A stretch of DNA of 64,000 nucleotides from Gnetum montanum (Eukaryota; Streptophyta; Gnetopsida; Gnetales; Gnetaceae): positions 66,158-130,157 of the forward strand of contig MNCI01022151.1 in the NCBI GenBank assembly GCA_015680685.1, written 5' to 3'. The translations under genes were made by a program, and so were the position numbers. Position 1 is the stretch's first letter; every line of letters starts with the position of its first letter. This document shows, piece by piece, positions 46,611-58,860 of this stretch. The notes below the pieces were generated by a model. It had not been told where the DNA came from. It ran no database searches and saw only the letters and a program-made list of their open reading frames with translations.

Positions 46611-47512
46611 TGATGAAGTGTTCATCAATTGAAGCGTCGACTGGGCCACGTATACGAAGTCCCGTATACACGGCCACATTGATGCGGCCTCATCGACGCA
46701 TCTATCCATGCATCTACGTGGCCTCATTTACACAGCATCTGTTCTAGCCTATAATTAAGTGTGCTTCCACCACACTTAGGCATCTTTTTGAGTAGTTGTA
46801 GTGAAGCCCTTACAATTTTTTCCCATGAGAGTTAGAATATTTTCCAAGTGCCACAACAGGTGTGAGAAAGGTGGCTGACTTTTTATTTGAGTGTTAATGT
46901 ACCTAAGCCCATTGGCGTGACTGGCAATAAAGATGAGATTTTTGAGCATTCCTTGCAGCAATTGGATTTATTCATTTAAGCATTTCATAGTTTAATATTT
47001 CTATCCTTTAATAATTCCTTAAGTTTTCATCGTTATCACTTTAATCGTCATTGCTCTTTTATATCTTGTAAAAACCATAAGTATGACCATCTCGAACGTA
47101 AACCCAACACTTGGCAACCCAATGACGCTTAATGTTTGGTAACCCAGTAGTGGTTAGGGGATTCTTAGGATGTGAACAAAAGATGGGATCAAATGCTTAT
47201 GCTAGGAAGAGTTAAGAGATAGAATAAGATAATTATAGATAATGCAATATTCCATTCCTTACATTTCATTTTAAGAATTAGACTCTAGAAGATAAAGAGA
47301 AAAGCCATAAAAATCATTTACCTTAATCTCACTTAACCATCATATTAGAACACCATAAGTGAGGTTGGGAAGACAACAACCATTCTAACACAAGGTTTTG
47401 TTGGTTAGAGTTTGGTGTATGCAAGTGCTTACAGTCTACGGAATTCAACAGAGTCACATGTGAATGCCCGTGATTCACATGGTTGGGTGTAGGGGTACCT
47501 CACCACTCATCA
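46611..47512 (+). repeat. 5' LTR of A2
   Basis: Starts TGATGAAGTGTTCATC, ends CCACTCATCA. U3 has the hairpin-prone CCCGTATACACGGCC region (46660-46680) and a worn TATA box TATAATTAA (46750-46758). U5 carries AACCCAGTAGTGGTTAGG and GTAGGGGTACC. Confidence 0.9.
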
Positions 47513-47532
47513 TTGGCACTATTGTTAGGGAT
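47513..47532 (+). promoter_or_regulatory. Primer-binding site of A2
   Basis: TTGGCACTATTGTTAGGGA directly follows the LTR. It is a mutated form of the TTGGCxxCxTTGCTGAGGA site seen at 32633 and 60873, related to the TGGCGCCGTTGCC type of Athila/Tat elements. Confidence 0.65.
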
Positions 47533-47676
47533 TGTTAGTCTTACATGTGCCATCTAACCTTAGCAAAATTATCATTCACTTCATTGGAATGGACCCAAGA
47601 TAGTAAAACCTACGCACGCTAGGCAATCTAAGTAAAAAGTAAGGTACATCAATCAATGGATTATCTAACATTCGAA

Positions 47677-50200
47677 ATGTCTTCTTCTCATAGGTGAGAT
47701 GATTCCAACCCACTAGTGCCACAAGAATGTTCGGTGGTATACACGCATCCAGATGAATATGTCCCTGACTTCACCTTTTTCCTACATCAAGATGAACATT
47801 TTCTCTAGCGAGACATGGAGGGCAACATCATATTACCACCTAACTAATCAGCTCCTGGAATGTTGTTTCACAATATTACCAGACTAGGCATTCAAGATCA
47901 TAGTGTGGAGTATGTCATGGAGGACCATGACTACTAGTACTATCATCCAACTAAGGCACAATGTGTATGAGACCAGTAGTAGGAAAAATGGCATGAACAC
48001 ATGAAGGGAAGCAATTTAGTAACCCCTTATTCTTACAAGGACTACATGATGATGAGGAACCTATCTTTCATTATTCTCATTCAACTGAACCTCCTCTGAT
48101 GCATCAGATCATTCAATCCATCATTCAAAGCAAGCAATCATGTGATCGGGACACCCAGGAGGATGGAGGGTCACACAGGAAAGATCATGCTGAAAAAAAG
48201 AGATGGACATGAAGATCAGGACCATCATCAGAGTAGAGGAGGAGATCGACACCTGGGTGGTGGCAATTCCCCCTCCTCCTCTCCATCCTTTCACTCCACT
48301 CTATCTTCACCCAATTTTGATTTTGATTGTAACCATGGTAGGAAGGATCGGGGTGATGGTGGTCACAAGGGCTAAAGGGAACGACATGAGGGAGGGCATG
48401 ACCAATCACGCTAGTCTCACTGTCAAGAAAGGAGAGGTAGCAAAAATCATCGCAAACATCGTGGTCTTCAGTAGGACTATGACTGGGATGAACCACTATT
48501 GGCTACTTGAAGTATGCTTAATATTGTCGAGGTAGTTCAAATACCCAGTAGGCATTTGAAAGATAGTCAGATCAAGCGCATTGACATGAATAACATCCCC
48601 AAATTTGAAGGGGAATATAATTGTAATCCACAAACTCACTTGCAAGCATTTCATGATGCTTGCACCCTGTAGAACATAGATAATGATTAGTAGAAACTTA
48701 AGTTGTTCCCTCACACACTCATCAAAGAAGCAAAAAGCTAGTACCGGTCTTTGGAGCCAGAATTAATTAGGAGATGGAACACGATGTTGGAAATCTTCAA
48801 TGCCAAGTATCAAAACTACTCCAGAGTGGCTAACCTGAGATGCCAAATCCAAGGATGGAAGCAAGGTGGTCATGAACCCTTGGATGAAACCATGAGTAGA
48901 TACTACTCATTGTTACATCGATGCCCTAGTCATGGCTACTCTTAATGGGCATAGCTTTTCTATATCATTAATGGGCTCCACTTTGAAACCAAAAAGACCC
49001 TTGGCATGTACACCCAAGGATGACTATTAGAGATCAAGGTCCATCAACTATAGCACTTAATTGAGCAAGTGGCTAAAGAAGAGGGGGAACTTAGAAAGAA
49101 GGAAAGTATAGAGGAGTATAATTGGGATCCCTCCATCAGAAAGAGGGAAGTTCGATTTTGTGAAGATGAGGAAGAATCACCACTAGATGCAGCGGTCACC
49201 CAAAAAACCTTTCCCCTACAAAAATTTTCTTCTAAAATATCAACCAAGGTTGACAAGATGTGGGACTCTTTGGATGAAAAATTTCAAAGTGTTCTAAAAA
49301 TCACAGAGGAGTACAAAGAGCAAAGTAATGATCACAATCGGTGTAGGAGAAAGGAAGCTAATCATGCCTACCATAAAGGTAAGGGTAAAGTTTTTGTAGC
49401 AGAATAAGTTGCAGACTCTGATACAAAGGGAGATGATGAGTGTGACATATGCCAATACAAACATCCTAAGTGGTGTTGTGCAATGGTGTTGCATATACAA
49501 GAGTTTGGGGTGTATGCATTGAATCCTCGTTTGACAAAGAGGCAAACACCCTAATGGTTGCCTTACCCACAAGGCAATCCCAAGTAGTTCCACCAACAAC
49601 AAGGATATTATCCAAGTGGAGCACCACCAAAACCTTATGAATATTTTTAGCAATCGTAGCATCCACAATCATGGGGGATGCCACCTCCAAGGTAGCAGTA
49701 CCCTTATCGGTAGCCAAATCCCTATGGGTACTATGTTCAGCAACCAGTCTCCCCATGAGACTCTTCTAGTCATGTGACTTTTTAAAATCATTACCACCCC
49801 CTAGAATACTTCCAATCACAATATTTGTCACCTATGAGGGAGAACCCACATCTCTACTATCCTCCAGCACCTTCTCCTACCATCCCTACTCAGCAACACC
49901 CCACTCAGCTATCACTTGCTCCACCTATGCAGGGGGTAATACCACTACAACCACAACAATGTAATGCTACGAGGGATATCAACTTACAATCGGCTCCTTA
50001 GCCAAGTGGATCAGAAGTGAAGGCATAGAAATGTCCCTTTTTGGCCTAATAACCCAAACATACCCTCACATACACCTGTGGCTAGTACCTTTGAACCTCC
50101 AATCGCCTCCACCATTCCACCCTTCAAGCAACCTTCAACCCAAACACCCTCTAATGTATAGACCATCGTGATCACACATGTTGTGATGGACTAGATAAAG
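47677..50200 (+). pseudogene. gag: A2 gag
   Basis: Begins near ATG 47677 (MSSSHR, stop, then PLVPQECSVVYTHPDEYVPD). A charged region with HEDQDHHQSRGGDRHLGGG and a Ser-rich run (48200-48310) follows. The capsid core is MNNIPKFEGEYNCNPQTHLQ (48586 on), TMLEIFNAKYQNYSRVANL (48781) and MSRYYSLLHRCPSHGYS (48890). Next come KEEGELRKKESIEEYNWDPS (49070-49130) and the Cys box ECDICQYKHPKWCC (49438-49479), an atypical zinc-knuckle-like motif. The tail is Pro/Gln/Tyr-rich (49560-49990). Many stops. The conserved core agrees with I, H and B. Confidence 0.9.
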
Positions 50201-50770
50201 GTAGATGATCTTCCTTAGAAATTGACCAATCCAAAAAGCCCTCTCATCTATCTTCAAGTGGCAGAAAATGAGCCATGTAAGACTCTTCTAGATTCAGGGT
50301 CGGGAGTCAACTTGATTTCACATGACATGTACAAGACTTGGAACCTGCCCCCATTAAAGAAGAGCAAAATTCAGCTCAAGTTGGCCTAGTAATCCATTAC
50401 TGTTTCCTTGGGATTAGTGGAACACATTATGATCACCATTTGTGGATGGTCCTGTCTTGCTAACTTCCTTGTCATTCATGTTGAGAATTACAAGGGGAAC
50501 TTTCCAATCATAATGGGAAGAGCTTGGCTGAGCATGATAGATGCACGATTGGGACTTTGAGATCTTTTCCTTGAAATTTCAAAGGAAAATCCTTTTGGAA
50601 AGATTGAGAACAAGTGCATTCCATGCATTGCGTATAGTGACTGCAGGTGCAACTGTGTGCAAAAACTATGGTTTGCTAGGCAGACATCTATTCAAGCATG
50701 TAGTCGATGTACCGAAAAATTGCAAGTTCAACAATGCATGTACGTAGCAGCTACAAATCAAGAAGGCACC
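50201..50770 (+). pseudogene. pol: A2 protease (retropepsin)
   Basis: The active site CKTLLDSGSGVNLIS at 50278-50322 gives the DSG triad of an aspartic protease that would cleave the polyprotein. The second landmark, FPIIMGRAWLSMIDARLGL, is at 50500-50558. It ends in IPCIAYSDCRCNCV, a Cys-rich tail also kept in C. Confidence 0.85.
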
Positions 50771-51180
50771 CAATAGTTGACTACTAACCCTACTAGTAGC
50801 ACTTTATGCATAGAACCATCTAAGGGGCTTGTACGCACCTATTGAGAAAGCATGGATGATTTGGAAAAGGTCCATCAACAAGTATCCACTATTGATGACC
50901 ATGATGATTAGGGAAAATTGCAAATCCATAAAATTTTTAAATAGGAGCCCTTGGAACTCAAACCCTTACCTGCCCATTTATAATATGCATTTTTGCAGAA
51001 TGGTAAGCCGATGATTATCAATGCTACCTTTGCTCTTGAGTAAAAGAAGAAGTTGCTGAAGATGGTGAATAAATGGGAGGCCTCTTTTGCATGGTCATAT
51101 CTTGAATTAACAGGAGTTGATCCCAGGGTTTGCCAACATTGGATTTATATCAACCCCTCCATGAAGCCACGATGACAACC
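50771..51180 (+). pseudogene. pol: A2 protease-RT linker
   Basis: Pieces such as EKAWMIWKRSINKYPLLMTM (50847) and MVNKWEASFAWSYLELTGVD-like sequence (51060-51120) match the usual spacer before RT in Athila/Tat pol. Broken by stops. Confidence 0.6.
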
Positions 51181-52020
51181 ACAAAGGTAGTTGAACCCCA
51201 AATTGAAGCAGGTTGTCAAAGATGAAATTGAGTAGTTGCTAAAAGCAGGGTTCATCTACTCCATTACGGATAGCAAATGGGTTAGCCCACTCATTATTGT
51301 GCCAAAGAAGGATGGAAAATGGAGGGTCTGTATAGATTTTCAATTGCTAAACATGGCTACCTTTAAGGATCACTTCACTCCCATTTGTGGACCAAGTGTT
51401 GGATACCATCGTAAGGCATTGTTATTATAGCTTTTTGGATGGTTATAGTCGCTATAACCAAATCAAAATTGCACCATAAGACTATTCCAAGACAACATTT
51501 ACAAGTCCCTAGGGGAATTTTTCATATAAAAAGATGTCGTTTAGCCTATGTAATGCGCCTACCACTTTCCAATGCCTTGTCCTCAACATCTTCCAGTAGC
51601 AAATCGATAATGAGGTAGAAGTCTTCATGGATGACTTCTCTACCTATGGAGCCACATTTGAACAAGCCTTGGACTACCTTGAGCAAGTTCTGAAAAGATG
51701 TGTGGAAAGTAATCTATGACTCAACTAGCAAAAGAGCCACTTAATGGTCCAAGAGGGCACTATTCTAGGGCATCATATTTCACAAGCAGGGATTAGCGTA
51801 GATCCTAAAAAAATTAGGATCATCCAAGGAATCACTAGGAAACCAAGTATTTTAAAAGATGTTCAATCATTCCTTGGACACACTAGTTACTATCGACACT
51901 TCATCAAAAATTTCTCAAAGATCGCCAAGCTATTGGTGGAACTCATAAACAAAGATGCTCCATTTGTCTAGACCAGGGAATGTGAATCTACATTCCAAAC
52001 ACTTAAATAGAAACTCATAA
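51181..52020 (+). pseudogene. pol: A2 reverse transcriptase
   Basis: Fingers: WVSPLIIVPKKDGKWRVCID (51278-51337). Palm: FSLCNAPTTFQCLV (51538-51580) and catalytic VFMDDFSTYG with MDD intact (51627-51635), then ATFEQALDYLEQVLKRCVES. Thumb and connection: GTILGHHISQAGISVDPKKI (51750), VQSFLGHTSYYRHFIKNFSK (51862). It would copy RNA into DNA in the particle. Two or more frame changes and several stops disable it. Confidence 0.95.
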
Positions 52021-52420
52021 AAACTCTAATTCTATGGACACATGATTGATCCAAACCCTTCCACATCATGATGGATGCATCCAACTATGCATTGGGAGCC
52101 ATGCTTACATAGTGGGATGACCAAAAATGTCCATACTATATCCATAGTGGAAGCCATAGCATTGTGGGTGCTCAACTCAACTACACCACCACCGAAAAGG
52201 AGTTAATGACGGTGGTGTTTTCCTTAGAAAAATGTCGACACTATGTGCTTAGGTACAAGGTGTTTAGACATACCGACCACAGTGCCATTCAGTTCCTAAT
52301 AAACAAACCAACGGTGAGCCCTTATATCATATGGTGGTTGGTTATTCTTCAAGAATTTGACCTCACTATGGTAGACCAAAAGGGAACTAAGAATGTGGTT
52401 GCTGACCTCTTGTCTTAGTT
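52021..52420 (+). pseudogene. pol: A2 RNase H
   Basis: MMDASNYALGAML (52070-52110) with the first catalytic Asp, LNYTTTEKELMTVVFSLEKC with the Glu (52173-52230), then FRHTDHSAIQFLINKPTVSP with Asp-His (52261-52320). It ends GTKNVVADLLS. Degrades the RNA template during reverse transcription. Confidence 0.95.
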
Positions 52421-52599
52421 GCAATGGGATGATGTAGAAGAGGAGGAGCCACTCTCTAACCAATTTCCAAATGAACTCCTCTTTGTGGGAGCAATTGATA
52501 AGTAGATGCCCAAAGAATCATCTTGGTTTAGCCACATCCTCACCTATCTCACAATCCAATAATTGCCAAAGAAGTCGGACCATCAGTAAAAACAACAGT

Positions 52600-53825
52600 T
52601 TTTCCATAAGGCCAAGTGCTTGATGGAAATCAATGACCAACTTTATAATTTGTGTGTAGATGGCCTGGTTCGATGGTGCCTCCCTAATGATGATACACTA
52701 TGCGTCCTTCAAGATGCTCACGAGGGCCCTTGTGAGGGCCATTATGCTAGACGATGCATGACCATTAAGATCCTTCTTGTAGGATGTTACTGGCCTACAC
52801 TCTTCAGGGATGCACAATGGTACGTCCACTCCTATGAACGATGTTAGAGAGATGGTGGGATGACTGCACAAATGGAGAGACCTCAATAGTGGATGCAACC
52901 ACTGGAACCCTTCGACATTTGGGACATCGACTTGATAGGTCCCATCACACCCATGTCCAACGGTAAGGCATACATCATTATCATTGTTGACTACTGCACA
53001 AAGTGGGTAGAGGTGGCAATAATCATTGATTGTTCCTCAAACATTGTCGCATGATTTGTCCAACAGCAAATGGAAAATAGGTTTGGAGTGCCACATGCAC
53101 TCATCTCAGACAATGGAATTCATTTCATGGGAATCACTTTTCATAAACTCATGCAACACTTGGGGTTTACCCATACATTTACAACACCTTATCACCCCCA
53201 AGCCAACGGGTAGGCCAAAGTCACCAATAGGGAGATTACCAAAATCCTCACCTGAACCATCAATAAATATAGGAGGGACTGGAGCATGAAACTTAACGAT
53301 GCCCTCTGGGCCTATTGCTCCACCTGGAAACTTCCTATAGGTTACTCTCTTTACAAGTTAGTGTATGGAAAGTTATCGAAACTTCCAATCCAAGTAGAAC
53401 TCCGGATACTATCTATAGCTAATGACCTAGGCCTTAACCTGCCACTAGCACAATGCAAACGACTTTTCAATTTAAGTGTGCTAGATGAGAATCAACTAGT
53501 AGCCCTATCATCAAATGAGATACATAAGGCCTATAATAAAAAATGTCATAATCTTAGGATTCTAAAGGTAACATTTCAATTTGAAGATAAGGTACTCTAC
53601 TGGAACCCCACACACATACTGAAACATACCAAGTTTCAAACACTATCAGAGGGATCCTACATTGTCTCTGAAAGCTTCCCATCTAGGGCCTTGCTTATAC
53701 AGAAACTTGAGGACCCCACAAGAACACAGTTAGTTAATAAACAACAATTAAAACCTTTCCATGAACTCCACCAAACTAGTGCTACTACCATATCATCACA
53801 GGGACAACCCTGTTCCATTTTTTGA
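52600..53825 (+). pseudogene. pol: A2 integrase
   Basis: Zinc domain: DAHEGPCEGHYARR (52711-52752), with a worn CxxC partner (SYERC at 52832). Core: PFDIWDIDLIGPITPMSNGK (52909-52968), FGVPHALISDNGIHFMG (53083-53133) and the Glu region after HPQANG (53196). The C-terminal part is the 179-residue frame 53286-53825, with NDALWAYCSTWKLPIGYSLY and ending in a basic/polar tail; no chromodomain. Catalyses insertion. Stops at several places upstream. Confidence 0.95.
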
Positions 53826-53842
53826 GTCTCCCCCTTCCCACC

Positions 53843-53858
53843 TAGTCATGGTGAAGAC
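53843..53858 (+). promoter_or_regulatory. Internal polypurine-tract-like site of A2
   Basis: TAGTCATGGTGAAGACC, 17 bases after the integrase stop. Less purine-rich than in C and J but in the same context. Confidence 0.45.
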
Positions 53859-55369
53859 CATTCTCCATGCTAATCCACTCTACTAAGCTCCTCACTATTT
53901 TTGAAACTTTTTTTTTATACTTTTTTGTTTTCCAACATCGTTCATATGTTTTCCGATTCTTACTTAGTTTTTCTTTCTTTCTTTTCTTATTTATTTACTT
54001 TTCTGTTTGTTTTTTTCTTTCTTTATATGTGTGTGTGTTTAATTTCTAGTTGTTTACTAATAAACCATCTTATTATCATCATATGTACTGGTGCAAATGA
54101 TTCTCGTTGTGATGAGTTGCATGAATTGGTCCACCTATCATATCTTGTTCCCATCCTTGCATTGTGGTTTCTGGAAGTCATGTATGCTTTCATCTCATAA
54201 AAACAAGCAGTGAGTCCATGTCATCCACCCATTCATCCACTCCATGGTCTTCCTCCTTTTGGAAACATGAAAATCCCCTTCACATAAAAAAAATTTAATT
54301 AATTTGTGACTTGTGTAGTTCCCAGACTTGGAGATGATCCAATGGTTTGAATAGGATGTGACTTCAAGGGGAATGCAACATTCATTGTACTTTTCTATTT
54401 CCTAGGTTTTCCTCATGGATTTCTTACCGCTCCACATCCTCTCATATGCGAAAGTTCCTTGGCAGTTTGTCCTTGCATGGTGTGGTCCTCATTGCAAAAT
54501 CCAAAAAAAAAACCATGAGGATTCAAAGCACACTCCTTGGTCAAATGCATGCAAACTAGCATGGGTCTTTGCTTGGTGTGGTTCCCACAAAATAAAAATA
54601 AAAATTCAATAATAACTATGAGGGAATTCAAATCACACCCCTTAGAATGCCTTTAACGAGCCACAAGCACTAGTTATGGGACCTACTTCATCCCCTCTAA
54701 CTTTGTCTCGTTTCACTTCCTTCCTCTCCTGCATGTTGGAGTGGTGGTTATTCATGAGTGCATTCTTGTACTCTTGGGGGTGGATGAGTCTTCGCATGTT
54801 GCTGTGATGTCATTGTATGTGGTTGGTTTTGGGTCTGAACTCAGGATGGATCCTACCATGTCACTTAACCACAAGCTTCACCTAGGGTTTCATGTGACTG
54901 GTAATCAGAATTCCATTTCTCACTTCCCTCTCTTCACCCATTTCTCTCCATGACTCACCTCATTGTCGATCTTATGTTTTGATGGTTTGTCATGATTTAC
55001 ATGAACTCCTAATGCTTCGGCAGGTTCTCCTAGATGTAAGTATTAACTCGTAGTCACTGTTCATTGAATCTAGGATCCATGGACTCCGGTGTTGACGATA
55101 TGCAAGGGCTACTAAGGCTACTACCTACTATGGGGAGGACCCACTTGCATATTCTTGGTTCTATTCATTAGTCTCCCATCCTCTTGATATTTTTGATTGA
55201 TTATTTCTATGCACACCATCACTCGAATTCTTCTCTGTAGAGTTCTTTCTCACCACATTCTCCTACCTTTGACCCTTTTTCTCATCCCACATACCTTTCT
55301 CTATCTCTCAGCTCTTACACCACCCCAATTTGGTGTCTTAATTCAATGTTTCAGGCTTTTTATTGTTTG
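53859..55369 (+). other. A2: 3' non-coding cassette
   Basis: T-rich start, then a duplicated module: GGATTCAAAGCACACTCCTT (54519-54538) and GGAATTCAAATCACACCCCTT (54623-54643), each preceded by a TGCTTGGTGTGGT/TGCATGGTGTGGT word and an A-rich tract. The conserved GGGGAGGACCCACTTG block is at 55131-55146. ORFs here (53867-55142) are chance frames. Confidence 0.6.
55124..55146 (+). promoter_or_regulatory. Conserved GGGGAGGACCCACTTG block, copy in A2
   Basis: CCTACTATGGGGAGGACC then CACTTG; one base differs from the J copy within the core. Confidence 0.6.
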
Positions 55370-55475
55370 GTCAATGCTGGTCAACAATTGCAACACCCTT
55401 GCATTGACTGGGCCTCATATACAAATCTGTGTATACATGGCCCCATCAATGCAATGTAAAAACTCTATATATACG
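55370..55475 (+). promoter_or_regulatory. A2: internal U3-like promoter block
   Basis: Contains a large imperfect inverted repeat: left arm TTGCATTGACTGGGCC ending CATATAC, right arm GTATACATGGCCCCATC ending AATGCAA, loop about 8 nt (55399-55454), then TATATATA at 55466-55473. The 3' LTR U3 (59124-59185) has the same structure and words: CAATTGGGCTGCATATACA, CCCCGTATACGTGGC, GTTGATGCGG, then TATAAATAAG at 59241. It stands before the extra ORF, as in element I. Confidence 0.7.
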
Positions 55476-55594
55476 CCCATTGTGCTATCAATTTTTGGCC
55501 ACTTTGCACACCAATTGGGGAATTTTTTTCAATTTTTTTGCCTTACCTCTTCTTTCCAAGCACTTACTTTTTCTACCACGAGTTCGAATCAACA

Positions 55595-55696
55595 TATCCT
55601 TTCTCTCTTTTGCAATTGGAGGTATGCTCTTCATCAACCTATCTTTTCTCTCTTTTGCAATTGGAGGTATGCTCTTCATTGTGGTGGTGGGGAGGG

Positions 55697-55743
<47 letters not shown>

Positions 55744-55745
55744 TG
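55595..55745 (+). repeat. 45-bp tandem duplication and GA microsatellite
   Basis: The unit CTATCTTTTCTCTCTTTTGC...ATGCTCTTCATCAAC occurs twice (about 55590-55634 and 55635-55679), followed by GGTGGTGGGGAGGGG and about 25 AG dinucleotides (55697-55741). It lies in the leader between internal promoter and ORF. The frames at 55197-55790 merely run through it. Confidence 0.8.
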
Positions 55746-55839
55746 GTGGTGAGATCTATAGATACTAAAAATTACACTTACAATTATTAAAGACTTAACA
55801 CCTCTTAAGAGAAGAAACAAAAACAACAGTTTAAACTAC

Positions 55840-58800
55840 AACTCATGCCTTATTGTTTTTTGTTTCAAACCCATCAACTAAAACTCCAGGAAATCTAATG
55901 GGATGCACGTGCTAGTACCATAACTTGGTCAAGATGAGAAGGTGTATAAGGATCATTTTGAGCAACTTGTGCACATTTTAATTAATGGTTATGCTTGATT
56001 GCATATGGCACCTAAATTGAGGCATCCAAGGGGAGAAGGACCATCCCAACCAAGGGAAAAGTGACCAAGAATGGGAAGAGAATGAGGTGTGCGCCATCCA
56101 AAGCAAATGGAGGGCTCCCATGAAACTAGCCCCCTCCATGAAGGACCTAATGTGGAATCTGTTCATTAAATTCATGAAGAGGAGATCCGCAGTGAACAAT
56201 CGCAAGGGGATGAAACTTTGGTGATAGCACCATGACTTGAGGTCACATTGACCCAAGCATTTCTTGATGCTATTAGGCCAAGGGAGGTGCAATGAATGGT
56301 CCTGCAAGAGTTGAACTTCAGACCATTTCTAGAGAATGCACTAGAAGACGTGAAGACCCAATTGCAGAACTCTCCTACGTGACCAATCATCACATCTAAT
56401 GGTGAATGGTATTTAGGAGAGACTTATCTCTTTTGGAAAAATCAACAACTGGGGTCCAAAGTAAGAATCAAAGATATTTATGTCTCTTACTTTGTGGAAG
56501 CAATCTCACAAGCTCTAGGGTTGCTAGAGACCAAAGCTGTTGTGGTGGAGATCCCTAAGTAAGCAAATCCCAAGGTAAAAGGGGAATGGATCAGGTGATA
56601 CTATGGGGTAGATCTCAAGGAGTTTGGCACTTTAACCACTGTAGAGATGGTATACTCAAAAATTGTGTCTTACCACTTGAATCCAATGGTAAGACCTAAT
56701 AAGATCATGACCTTCTCTGCTCGTGCATGTGCCACTCTAAGCAAAAAGTTCCCAATCAGCCTTCCATAGTTATTGTTTATGGAGATTGAGAAAAGGTTCG
56801 CTGAAGCAAATGTGGAAGGTGGGTTCTACCCTTTCCCTGCTTAATCAAGAAATTTTGCAAATGGTCAAGGATAGCACAATACATCAATAACACACTTCAG
56901 CATGCCCCAATTGCCTCATGGTGGGAGATGATGAAAGATAAGACACTGGCCATCACACAACTTGAAGAAGTGTAGCAACCACCTCCACCACCTATGCAAA
57001 CAACAAGGTCAGGCTCATAGACAATCACAAAACATATATGCAAGATTTGACAATCGCTCTTGAGCTAGCAAGAGCAATATGTAGGAACCAGTGGAGGAGA
57101 AGACCCTTCAATCTATTGTCCTATGATGAGCCATCTGGAGTAAGTGGCTTGATCAATGAGTCTGCTAGAGGGAGTAAGGCCAATGATCTCTATCGCCTAG
57201 ACACAAGTACCTATAAGAAATGATCCTAGTGTCTGAAAAGTAACAGTCTCTACCCAAAATTATTTCCTAAAATTTTAGGAAATGCCATTACTTTTTCGGT
57301 ACGCTTGGAGGATGGAGACGGGGCAACTGTCCTGGTGATGCAACACCAGGGACAAGAAATTGTAGCTGAAGTGGTTGCTAACACAATTGCTATGGCCCTT
57401 AATGCATTAGTAGTGCCTGTACCAAATGTACATGGTCTTGAAGATGTACAGATGTCCGCAAGAACTTCACATACCAAGATCATTGTAGTCCAGCATGAAT
57501 AATTGTTGGACTGACTGGTGGAAACTAGGTAACCACTTTCAGATGTCTTTGATCTTCTGGACAACATTACTACAACCTAGTTGGAACTGCTCTTAGCAAG
57601 GGGCAAGAGCCTCATCTTGGAGGGGCAACTTAAAGTAGCTCAAGAAAATTGTCAATGCTTGACAATGAAAGTTGCCCAATTAAGGGCCCAACTTGTGGAT
57701 CCAGCTCTCCTTAACCATGAACTCACTAGAGATGAAGCTTTTCAACAACTTCAAGCCAAACGTTAGATGGTTGAAGAGGAGTGAGAGTCAATGATCTTTG
57801 ACAAGTCCTTGATAGATACTCATGAATATCATCTAAACAGGGACTTGGTGGAGGTTCACTAGGAGAATGTCATGTTGACCACGGAAGTTCATCACTTGCG
57901 CAATGTTGGTGTTGAAAATCAACACATGAAAGATTTTATCCACCAGCAGTAGGAGGAGCTAGCCAGGGTGAATGTCGATGTGAGGAGATTGGCCATCGAA
58001 AATTAAAATCTATCTATGGAGGAGGTTTGGGCCTTGCGATCAAAATCAGCTATCGAAATCACCGCTTGGAAAAATGAAGCCCTCAAATTTGAAAAAGTTA
58101 AAAATCATTACAGGGACCAAGTGGAATTACAGAAGGAAGTAAATGAGAACTAGATTCAAGTTGCAAAGGCGAAACTGAACCAAGCACTCTAGCAGCTCAG
58201 AGAAGGAGGTGAGGTATGGCAACCCATCTTCGATGGATTGAACACCTACAACTAGGTTGAGATCTACCTCAAGAAGCTGCAAGTTGAAGAAATGATAGAA
58301 TACATGGAGTTGACCAACCTCTGTTATGCAAACCTAGCTATGCTAATAGCTGGAAGGCTGTGGTTTGACCTAGAAAAGCAAGTGACCACCTTGTATTCTT
58401 TATACGACAATGAGTTCCAAGCACATAAAGAGATGAAACAAAATTTGGAAACAACAAATTTGGAACTCGAGGTTCTCCACACTCATTTTGAAGGGTAATG
58501 TGTAGTCATTGAGAACTTGGCCTGATGAATGAATGACTACCAGCAACTGCAGACATTAATCCAAACATTCAACATCGAACGAAAATAGTTCGCTACCTAG
58601 TTTGTCAATCTGAAAGAACTTTTTCTTACACTTCCATGCCCTTGGGAAGTTCCAATCCCGACACACATTGGTGAAGTTTCTTGGATAGTGAATGATCCTA
58701 GAAGCAAAGAAGAGAAAATGAGGGCTCTCTTGGAGGCCTTTCGGTTGCCTTTGGAAGTTGCAGTTGCTGCGTAACAACCATCATCCATGCCATAGCCGCC

Positions 58801-58860
58801 ACATGCCCCAGACGCTGGTGAAGGTCTGTCAGAACTATTGCCACTAGGGATGGTGTGATA
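55840..58860 (+). pseudogene. A2: extra 3' ORF, plant-transposon-protein-like N-half plus coiled coil
   Basis: Homologue of 3819-6650 in I. The N-terminal domain has NGEWYLGETYLFWKNQ (56401-56447), IKDIYVSYFVEAISQALGLL (56467-56526) and MTFSARACATLSKKFPISLP (56709-56768), matching NGAWYLGEMYQFW and ISTYVARGCA in I. The middle motif GDGATVLVMQHQ (57317-57352) matches GEGATVTIMQHQ. The C-terminal half is coiled coil (57580-58500) with YMELTNLCYANLAMLI (58303-58350) and a CPWEVPIP segment (58638). About a dozen stops or shifts. Estimated original length about 900-1000 residues. Env position but no visible membrane segment; function unknown. Confidence 0.7.

Noticed and set aside
46776-46961. Repeated minus-strand ORF also at 59267-59452
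   Set aside because: Same explanation: it is inside both LTRs of A2, antisense to R-U5.
48185-48535. Three overlapping ORFs on both strands as separate genes
   Set aside because: Shadows of the charged gag N-terminal region of A2, which is the frame conserved with H.
55197-55826. Long overlapping ORFs (up to 197 codons) on both strands around the GA repeat
   Set aside because: They are open because the GA/CT microsatellite and the 45-bp duplication contain no stops; there is no conserved protein in I at this position.
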